A DNA stretch of 18,797 nt, taken from positions 1-18,797 of the forward strand of contig CAYYZY010000157.1 of the NCBI GenBank assembly GCA_964475955.1, in the 5' to 3' direction. The notes beneath the pieces are model-generated. The model had not been told where the DNA came from and did not search any database. It saw only the letters and a program-made list of their open reading frames with translations. Shown here in pieces: positions 8,036 through 13,110 of this stretch. The position numbers were made by a program, and so were the translations under genes. Every line of letters starts with the position of its first letter. Position 1 is the stretch's first letter. This DNA is from DATKZH01 sp964475955 (GTDB lineage: Bacteria > Planctomycetota > Planctomycetia > Pirellulales > Thermoguttaceae).

Positions 8036-8052
8036 TTGCAGGAGCTAACGCG

Positions 8053-8280
8053 ATGACGACACGAGAACTGATTGAAGCCGAGATTGGCAAGATTCCCGAA
8101 GATCGCCTCGACGAGTTGTATGGCGTAATCCGGGATTTCGCGGGGGCGACAGCGGCCTCTGCACGGCCTGGCATCATGACGAAACTCCGGGAGGTCCGGA
8201 TCGAAGCACCGCCGGACTTCGCCACCAACCTGGACCTTTATCTCAGTGGGGAAAAGAATGTCCCGGAAGACATTCATTGA
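8053..8280 (+). CDS. vapB: VapB-type antitoxin (small protein preceding a PIN toxin)
   Basis: 75 residues from ATG 8053, with AGGAG (8040-8044) 8 nt upstream; an upstream in-frame extension to 7951 lies before the promoter and is ignored. The N-terminal part (TTRELIEAEIGKIPEDRLDELYGVI) is helical, like the small antitoxins often found before PIN genes, and not an obvious AbrB or ribbon-helix-helix sheet. The C-terminal part (LREVRIEAPPDFATNLDLYL) would be the extended toxin-binding tail; this is inferred. The 3' end overlaps the toxin gene by 23 nt, implying coupled translation. The assignment rests mostly on position, and the antitoxin subfamily is not identified. Confidence 0.75.
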   Translation: MTTRELIEAEIGKIPEDRLDELYGVIRDFAGATAASARPGIMTKLREVRIEAPPDFATNLDLYLSGEKNVPEDIH

Positions 8281-8686
8281 TACGCTGTTCGTCGTCGCGT
8301 TGATCAACCAACGCGACCAATACCACGAGCAAGCCGCCGAGTTGGCGGTGTCGTACGAGGGGCAGCCGTTTCTGACTACCGGTGCTGTCCTGCTGGAGAT
8401 CGGCAACGCCTTGGCACGGAAATATCGCCGTCAAGCGGTGGAAATCATCGAGGGCTTCCTTTCGTCTGAAGATGTGGATGTCGTCCGCCTGAGTGCAGAA
8501 TTGTTCGAAAAAGCTTTCGCCTTGTACAAAGCTCACGAGGACAAGGAATGGGGGCTGATCGACTGTATTTCGTTTACCGCGATGCGGGAAGCCAAGATTC
8601 AGGACGCACTGACTTTCGATCAGCATTTCGTTCAAGCGGGCTTCCGTGCGGTGATGCGAGAGAAACATGAACGATCGCCGAACTAA
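8258..8686 (+). CDS. vapC: VapC-type PIN-domain ribonuclease toxin
   Basis: 142 residues from ATG 8258 (GGGGA at 8248-8252 just upstream). All four conserved acidic residues of the PIN active site can be placed: Asp8 in KTFIDTLFVVALIN, Glu47 in LLEIGNAL, Asp102 in WGLIDCISF and Asp121 in ALTFDQHF, with the usual spacing. Family members bind Mg2+ and cut RNA, often tRNA or rRNA; the target here cannot be told. It overlaps the antitoxin gene by 23 nt. The gene looks intact, so the module is likely functional. Its end also overlaps the run-on end of the truncated M56-like frame on the other strand (8574-8686). Confidence 0.9.
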   Translation: MSRKTFIDTLFVVALINQRDQYHEQAAELAVSYEGQPFLTTGAVLLEIGNALARKYRRQAVEIIEGFLSSEDVDVVRLSAELFEKAFALYKAHEDKEWGLIDCISFTAMREAKIQDALTFDQHFVQAGFRAVMREKHERSPN

Positions 8687-9053
8687 CGGATGCAGTTGAC
8701 CGGGGACCGCGGTCAATGGTTTTCGCGATGGTGCGATCAGACGCCGCGGTCCCCGGCAACTGATCCTGGTCGTAGGGGATGACCTCAACGGGAACCGACA
8801 CCGCGAGCGCCGAAGAAGGTGCCGCGGCGGGCGCTGCGTCGAGCCGGACGGCGATCGCGACCGGGGCGACGGCCAGCGCGCCGAGCCAGCAGAGCGCCGC
8901 CAGATACCTCGCGCCGGCGCCGGCCGAGCGGAGGCAACGCCCGCACGCCCAGGCCCCGAGCCCCAGGAGCGAGCCCACCCACAGGTAGTGCACCATGGTC
9001 CACGCGACGTGGAGCCACCAGGTTGACCCCGTCACCGAAGCGCCCATGATCAT
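8574..9053 (-). pseudogene. Truncated BlaR1/MecR1-type M56 membrane protein (N-terminal part only)
   Basis: The ATG at 9053-9051 overlaps the blaI-like stop as ATGA, the normal arrangement of blaI-blaR pairs. The first 100 residues look genuine: WWLHVAWTMVHYLWVGSLL and RYLAALCWLGALAVAPVAI are two transmembrane helices typical of the M56 N terminus, followed by VEVIPYDQDQLPG. At about 8757 the frame runs into the GGGGACCGCGG hairpin and then antisense to vapC, ending at 159 residues. Usual family members are several hundred residues long and carry more helices and the HExxH zinc site; none of that is present. It could still be expressed as a short membrane peptide, but sensor and protease functions must be lost. 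Loss may be linked to arrival of the vapBC cassette (inference). Confidence 0.65.
8700..8756. repeat. 13-bp perfect inverted repeat between vapC and the truncated M56 gene
   Basis: CCGGGGACCGCGG (8700-8712) pairs with CCGCGGTCCCCGG (8744-8756) around a 31-nt loop. It lies between convergent genes, so it may stop transcription from both sides, though no T-run follows. It shares its core with the words at 7926 and 8026. Confidence 0.7.
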
Positions 9054-9463
9054 CGCCCTTGCTTCTTCTTGGTCCGTCCCCCGGGGTGTTTCTGGTCGCG
9101 AACAACGCGCCGCATTTCGTCGAGGTCTTCCTCGGTGATGTCGCCGGCTTCGACGAGGTGGGCGACCATGCGCCGGGCGGAGCCGTCGAACACGCCGGCG
9201 ACCAGCTTGCCGACCATGTCGGCGGCCGTCTGCCGCTGGGTGACGGCGGCCGACCACCGATAGCCGCGCGGGCCTTCGGTGCGGCGGACCAGCCGCTTGT
9301 CGAGCATCAGCTTGAGCATCGCGGCCACGGTGGTCTTGGCCACCTCGCGCCGGCGGCGCAGTTGTTCGTGGATCGTGCCCAGGCTCGCCGGGCCGGTCCT
9401 CCAGAGCACCTGGAGGATTTCGAGCTCGGTATCGGTCGGGTGATTGCTTCGCGGTCGGGCCAT
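9050..9463 (-). CDS. BlaI/MecI-family transcriptional repressor
   Basis: 137 residues from ATG 9463, with AAGGAA (9476-9471) 7 nt upstream. The opening (HPTDTELEILQVLWRTGPASLGTIHEQL) and the wing (TTVAAMLKLMLDKRLVRRTEGPRGYRW) are the winged-helix DNA-binding domain of the penicillinase repressor family. The C-terminal helix-rich dimerisation part (FDGSARRMVAHLVEAGDITEEDLDEMRRVV) is complete. In the known systems the repressor is cut after the M56 partner senses a signal; here the partner overlapping its 3' end is truncated, so this repressor may be constitutive or answer to a protease elsewhere. A small dyad in its promoter is a candidate autoregulatory site. No beta-lactamase gene is nearby. 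Confidence 0.92.
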   Translation of the reverse strand: MARPRSNHPTDTELEILQVLWRTGPASLGTIHEQLRRRREVAKTTVAAMLKLMLDKRLVRRTEGPRGYRWSAAVTQRQTAADMVGKLVAGVFDGSARRMVAHLVEAGDITEEDLDEMRRVVRDQKHPGGRTKKKQGR

Positions 9464-9495
9464 CGTCGGGTTCCTTGCCGGGGCGTTGTGTGTGT

Positions 9496-9521
9496 TCTGT
9501 AGAATTAGTACGTCCTATCAA
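9496..9521 (-). promoter_or_regulatory. Candidate promoter and operator of the blaI-like gene
   Basis: TAGTACGTCCTA (9506-9517) is a near-perfect 12-nt dyad with one mismatched pair. On the minus strand it lies between TTGATA (9521-9516) and TACAGA (9501-9496), the place where BlaI family operators often sit. The 14-nt spacing between these hexamers is shorter than usual, so the hexamer calls are weak; the dyad is the better evidence. Confidence 0.35.
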
Positions 9522-9655
9522 GCCCTGAGCCGGGAATTCTCGAACTGCCTCGCCGGCGCTTCGGGTTTGTGGGACGATCCAACACGCCGTGAAATCGGCC
9601 GAACGGTACCACGGCTCCCTTGGGCGCCGGGTACCGGACGCCGTCGTCACCCCGG

Positions 9656-9685
9656 TTGCGGCGGCGCGGCGATGGGGCCTATAGT
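9656..9685 (+). promoter_or_regulatory. Putative promoter of the CocE-like hydrolase gene
   Basis: TTGCGG (9656-9661) and TATAGT (9680-9685) are 18 nt apart, about 47 nt before the GTG start. Both resemble sigma-70 hexamers in otherwise GC-rich sequence. Confidence 0.4.
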
Positions 9686-9717
9686 GGAGCAATCCGCCCG
9701 AGAACCGTCTGACCGAC

Positions 9718-9723
9718 AGGAGG
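9718..9723 (+). promoter_or_regulatory. Ribosome binding site deciding the GTG start of the hydrolase
   Basis: A full AGGAGG lies 8 nt before GTG 9732. The in-frame ATG 9756 has no such site, so GTG is preferred. Confidence 0.75.
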
Positions 9724-9731
9724 ATGCGACC

Positions 9732-11618
9732 GTGAGGCTGACCGACCCCCGAACCATGATTCGCTTCGCCGTTTTCGCCGCGGTGGCCCTGTTGGGGCTT
9801 CCGGCCGGGGCGCGCGAGGCCCAGTACGAGGTGACCGTCGAGGCCGACGTGATGGTGCCCATGCGCGACGGCGTGCGCCTGGCGACCGACGTCTACCTGC
9901 CCGTCCAGGACGGCAAGCCCCTCCGGAAAAAGCTGCCGGTCATTCTCGAGCGGCGGCCCTACAACAAGGATGGTTGCCGCGGCAGCGGCCGGTACTACGC
10001 CGCGCGGGGCTACGCCTTCGTCGCCCAGGACACGCGCGGCCGATACAAGTCGGAAGGCGTGTGGCACATGCTCACCGACGACGGGCCGGACGGCACCGAC
10101 ACGGCCGCGTGGATCGGTCGGCAGCCGTGGTCGAACGGCAAGATCGGCATGATCGGCACGTCGTACGTTGGCGGCACGCAGCACGCCATGGCCATGGCCC
10201 AGCCGCCCGAGCTGGTCACGGTGATCCCGGTCGACGCGATGTCGAACCTGGGCTACCAGAGCATGCGCAACGCGGGCGCGTTCGAGCTTCGGTTCTGGAA
10301 CTGGATCATGTTCTGCAGCCCGCGCGGCAGCCGCCAGTCGCGCGATCCGGCCACGGCGGCCGCGCTCCGGGAGATGATGGACAACCGCCGCCACTACCTG
10401 GCGAATCTGCCGCTTCGGCGGGGCACCACGCCGTTGAAGCTCGCTCCGGAGTACGAGGACTGGCTCGTCGAGGCGATGCGGCACGGCGCGAACGACGCGT
10501 TCTGGGAGCAGAACAACATCATCGACCACCCCGAGCGGTACAAGGACGTCCCCGTCTACCTCGTCGGCGGATGGTACGACTCCTGGGGCGGCAACACGAC
10601 GGCCAACTTCATGGCGCTCGACCCCGTAATCGAGGGCCCGGTCTACCTGATCATGGGCCCCTGGATCCACGGGCAGCAGGGCCGATCGGCCCACGGCCAG
10701 GTGAGCTTCGGGCCGGAGGCCGCCATCCCGGATCCCCTCGCCTGGCGCCTGGAGTGGTACGACCACTGGCTCCGCGGCGTCGACAACCGCGTGGGCAAAG
10801 CCGCCCCATTTTCCACCCAAGTGCGAATATTTGTCATGGGGACCGGCGACGGCACGAAGACCGACGACGGAAAGCTCAACCACGGCGGCTACTGGCGCGA
10901 CGAGCACGAGTGGCCCCTCCCGCGCACGCAGTACACCAACTTCTACCTGCAAGCCTCGGGCGGGCTCTCGACCGCGCCGCCCGAGCCGAAGAAGTCTTCC
11001 ACCTGCTTCACTTACGACCCGGAGGACCCCGTGCCCACGATCGGCGGCAACATCTCTTCGGGCAACGAGATCATGCTCCAGGGGGCGTGGGACCAGCGCG
11101 GCGGCGAGCACATCTGGAACTGGCAGGTGCCCATCCCGCTTTCCGCCCGAAACGACGTGCTCGTCTTCCAGACGGAGCCCCTGGAGCACGACGTGGAAGT
11201 AACCGGCGAGATCGCCGTGAAGCTGTGGGCCGCTTCGTCGGCGGTCGACACCGACTTCACGGCCAAGCTGATCGACGTCTACCCGCCCAGCCCCGACTTT
11301 CCCGGCGGCTTCGACCTGAACATCGGCGACGGCGTCGTCCGCGCCCGATTCCGCGAGTCGCTCAACGAGGAGAAGCTGATGGAGCCGGGCACCGTCTACC
11401 CGTTCACGATCAAGCTCTACCCGACCTCGAACGTGTTCAAGAAAGGCCACCGCATCCGGGTGGACGTCTCCAGCAGCAACTTCCCCCGCTTCGACCTCAA
11501 CCCCAACACGGGCGAGCCGCTGGGCAATCACCGTCGCACGGTCACGGCGGTCAACACGGTCTACCACGACCGGGAGCACCCCTCGCACATTCGGCTGCCG
11601 GTGATCCCGAGAGAATGA
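9732..11618 (+). CDS. Secreted CocE/NonD family (S15-like) serine hydrolase
   Basis: 628 residues from GTG 9732. Residues about 8-26 form a signal peptide (MIRFAVFAAVALLGLPAGA). The alpha/beta-hydrolase fold begins with VMVPMRDGVRLATDVYLP, the family hallmark. The triad is visible: Ser144 in GTSYVGG, Asp283 in GGWYDSWGG and His313 in GPWIHGQQG, with spacing like that of cocaine esterase and X-Pro dipeptidyl peptidases. QDTRGRYKSEGVW is the typical early strand region. The C-terminal 230 residues (NDVLVFQTEPLEHDVEVTGEI; then GHRIRVDVSSSNFPRFDLNPNTGE) form the jelly-roll PepX_C domain. It acts outside the cytoplasm on an acyl ester or amide; family members include glutaryl-7-ACA acylase and alpha-amino acid ester hydrolase, so substrate cannot be fixed. 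It is monocistronic, facing away from the blaI-like gene. Confidence 0.92.
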   Translation: MRLTDPRTMIRFAVFAAVALLGLPAGAREAQYEVTVEADVMVPMRDGVRLATDVYLPVQDGKPLRKKLPVILERRPYNKDGCRGSGRYYAARGYAFVAQDTRGRYKSEGVWHMLTDDGPDGTDTAAWIGRQPWSNGKIGMIGTSYVGGTQHAMAMAQPPELVTVIPVDAMSNLGYQSMRNAGAFELRFWNWIMFCSPRGSRQSRDPATAAALREMMDNRRHYLANLPLRRGTTPLKLAPEYEDWLVEAMRHGANDAFWEQNNIIDHPERYKDVPVYLVGGWYDSWGGNTTANFMALDPVIEGPVYLIMGPWIHGQQGRSAHGQVSFGPEAAIPDPLAWRLEWYDHWLRGVDNRVGKAAPFSTQVRIFVMGTGDGTKTDDGKLNHGGYWRDEHEWPLPRTQYTNFYLQASGGLSTAPPEPKKSSTCFTYDPEDPVPTIGGNISSGNEIMLQGAWDQRGGEHIWNWQVPIPLSARNDVLVFQTEPLEHDVEVTGEIAVKLWAASSAVDTDFTAKLIDVYPPSPDFPGGFDLNIGDGVVRARFRESLNEEKLMEPGTVYPFTIKLYPTSNVFKKGHRIRVDVSSSNFPRFDLNPNTGEPLGNHRRTVTAVNTVYHDREHPSHIRLPVIPRE

Positions 11619-11795
11619 TCGCGGCCGACTTCTGCTCGCCGGTCCGCGCCTTGGCGGCGCGGCGAGAGCTTCTCGCGGTGCTATCGGCCGGGCCCCGCGG
11701 CGCGAGCCGGCAAAAGGAGTCTGTCGGGGAGGAAGAGCGGGCAGCGAACGAGGAGTGTGCCTCGACCCACCCAACGTGCGGCTTTGCCGGGGCGT

Positions 11796-11867
11796 TTACG
11801 CGAAGAGTCTCAACGTGGTGACCACGAAGATCATCACCAGGAGGAAGAAGAAGGTTTGCGGGTCCAT
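11796..11867 (-). CDS. Candidate 23-residue single-transmembrane small protein
   Basis: ATG at 11867-11865, TAA at 11798-11796. It begins MDPQTFFFLLVMIF and ends TTLRLFA: a short polar N terminus, a hydrophobic helix of about 15 residues, and one arginine near the end, as in many bacterial small membrane proteins. Of 23 codons, 21 end in G or C, matching coding usage here, and the peptide lacks the Arg/Pro excess of chance frames. There is only a weak upstream GGAA. It lies 22 nt after the stop of another small ORF on the same strand. I do not recognise a family. Confidence 0.4.
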   Translation of the reverse strand: MDPQTFFFLLVMIFVVTTLRLFA

Positions 11868-11889
11868 GGGGCGGTTCCGGTTGTATCGA

Positions 11890-12024
11890 TCACTCGGCGG
11901 GCTCCATCAAGCCCACGACGACGGGGAGGATCTTCCCGTCCTTACAGGGTGATTCGTGCCAACTCGCAAGATGTTGGATTTCCGTGCACAGGAAATCAAG
12001 CAGTTGGGATAGCAGGGCAAGCAT
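11890..12024 (-). CDS. Candidate 44-residue small protein of unknown function
   Basis: ATG at 12024-12022 is the only ATG after an in-frame stop; TGA is at 11892-11890. The peptide starts MLALLSQLLDFLCTEIQHLA, an amphipathic helix, then has a Cys/His-containing middle (SWHESPCKDGK) and a hydrophobic strand (ILPVVVGLMEPAE). About 70% of third codon positions are G or C, more strongly in the second half. No clear ribosome binding site is seen (AAAGAA is weak). It could instead be a remnant of a longer gene. Together with the downstream 23-residue ORF it would form a bicistronic unit. Function unknown. Confidence 0.35.
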   Translation of the reverse strand: MLALLSQLLDFLCTEIQHLASWHESPCKDGKILPVVVGLMEPAE

Positions 12025-12130
12025 GGACTCATTCTTTCACAAGCTCTTCCCGTCGGCGCGCGACGCACGTCCGCCGGCCGGCGCGGATTCCCGCGACGGC
12101 GCAACCGAGCGCCGGAGGTCGCGCCCAAGT

Positions 12131-12218
12131 CGGCTTCAGCCGACGCAACGTTTGCCGCCGGCTTCAGCCGGTGGAGGCCCCTGTCCCGTGACTTCAGCCG
12201 GCTTGATCCGGCTTCTCC
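12131..12218. repeat. Three TTCAGCCG palindromic units
   Basis: CGGCTTCAGCCG (12131-12142), CCGGCTTCAGCCGG (12158-12171) and ACTTCAGCCGGCTT with a trailing CCGGCTT (12191-12214) are spaced by 27 to 35 nt. Each of the first two can form a small hairpin. The unit resembles dispersed intergenic repeats of planctomycete genomes, from recall. Confidence 0.65.
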
Positions 12219-12325
12219 ACAGCCAGGTTTCAACCCAATCCGGCCGTCAGAAAACCGGCCGAGAAGCCCGGTCAAAGCCGGCTCCCCCCTGGACGGAACC
12301 GGCCTCGCACCCCCCCAGCCAACAT

Positions 12326-12353
12326 GCGTGGGTCTCGTTTCCCTCGACCGGCC
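12326..12353. repeat. Diverged single arm of the 34-bp inverted-repeat element
   Basis: GCGTGGGTCTCGT (12326-12338) followed by CCTCGACC (12342-12349) matches 23 of 28 positions of the right arm at 7004-7031. No partner arm lies close, though CCTCGACCCACCC at 11760-11772 matches the outer end of the same arm. Confidence 0.55.
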
Positions 12354-12392
12354 CTGCGGGCCGCCCGATCCCGATCGGGCGTACGGACTTCA

Positions 12393-12420
12393 CAGCCCCG
12401 GCGGAGGCTGGGCCTTTTTT
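12393..12420 (+). terminator. Weak intrinsic-terminator-like hairpin with six T
   Basis: CAGCC (12393-12397) pairs with GGCTG (12406-12410), followed by GGCC and TTTTTT (12415-12420). The stem is only 5 bp and no gene ends nearby on this strand, so this is a low-confidence call. Confidence 0.25.
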
Positions 12421-12640
12421 GGCGCCCCGATTTCGCGCGGCCGGGGCGGGTTTACCGCCGACCGGGGGGCACAATCCCCGTCAGTTACCGTGGGTGGATA
12501 AGACGTGGGGTTCGAGGGGGAAAGACCTCGGGTTTGGGAGGAAGAGAGGTGTGGTTTGTGTGGGAGTGGCGCATCCCCGGCGGCCACCTGGCCCCACGGT
12601 AGTTCCGGCAAATCCGTCCCTCCGGCGGGTGGTATCGGAA

Positions 12641-12800
12641 GCGTAAGTCCTGATATGGGAGAGGCTTACGCGAAATCGATTTTTTGAAAAACCGCTGTCG
12701 AAAAAATCGTCTTTGCTCTAACCTATTGCGGGAAAGGGGTTTATGGCGAGCCGTTGGAATAATTGTTGCACGCGATTTTCGCCGTTTTGGCCGGGTCGGA
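12641..12800. other. AT-richer structured block with two hairpins
   Basis: GCGTAAG (12641-12647) pairs with CTTACGC (12665-12671), and CGATTTTTT (12677-12685) pairs exactly with AAAAAATCG (12701-12709). Base composition drops well below that of the flanks. Downstream, AAAGGGG precedes ATG 12743 by a few bases, opening a 78-codon frame (MASRWNNCCTRFSPFWPG...) that soon becomes arginine-rich and is not convincing as a protein. It may be a dispersed repeat, a small RNA or a structured leader. Confidence 0.4.
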
Positions 12801-12984
12801 GCGGGGTTAACTCTTGCAGCATACCCGGTTTGCGCCGAGCCGCAAGACGAATTTGGGTACGGCGTGGGGCGGCGCAACTTTTTCGTTGTCGGGCCGCCTC
12901 GGGCGGTCGCGTCGAGGCGGTCGGTGCGGCGCGGGTGCCCTACGGATGGGGATGCGACGGCGAGAAAGGGAAGCAATGAATTTG

Positions 12985-13070
12985 GAAAATGGGGTCGGGC
13001 CTCATTTTGTCCGAAGACGGCCTGACACTTCCCATGGGCGTGCGAAAAAATGAGACCCGACCCCATTTTC
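12985..13070. repeat. 24-bp inverted repeat with one mismatch (REP/MITE-like)
   Basis: The left arm 12985-13008 (begins GAAAATGGGGTCGGG) and right arm 13047-13070 (ends CCCGACCCCATTTTC) match at 23 of 24 positions around a 38-nt loop. The loop contains a second palindrome, CCCATGGG (13030-13037), flanked by CAC and GTG. It lies 40 nt beyond the stop of the minus-strand glycoside hydrolase gene and may act as its terminator. No transposase gene is present. Confidence 0.8.
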
Positions 13071-13110
13071 TTTTCCGGCTGGCGTGCGATGCGCCGGTTC
13101 GCTGCCCCGA

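Larger units (their letters stand above)
11619..13110. other. 1.5-kb intergenic zone rich in palindromic repeats
   Basis: No long credible gene is present between the CocE-like stop and the glycoside hydrolase stop. It contains a small GCGAGA/TCTCGC hairpin (11662-11676) just after the hydrolase gene, two small minus-strand ORFs (11796-12024), CGGCTTCAGCCG units (12131-12218), a diverged copy of the 34-bp repeat arm (12326-12353), a CGCCCGATC/GATCGGGCG palindrome (12362-12381), an AT-richer hairpin block (12641-12800) and a 24-bp inverted repeat (12985-13070). Long open frames here are arginine- and proline-rich and look like chance products of high GC. Confidence 0.75.

Noticed and set aside
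8574..11774. 1066-codon open frame on the minus strand across the CocE-like gene
   Set aside because: Apart from its tail (8574-9053, the M56-like fragment) it is antisense to a gene with a clear fold and catalytic triad. It is a high-GC shadow.
12131..12218. CRISPR-like array from the spaced CGGCTTCAGCCG units
   Set aside because: Only three short, unequal units with variable ends and related spacers, and no cas genes; palindromic dispersed repeats fit better.
12743..12979. 78-codon ORF (MASRWNNCCTRF...) preceded by AAAGGGG
   Set aside because: The first 18 residues look odd but the rest is arginine-rich and crosses different repeats. Kept only as part of the structured-block finding.
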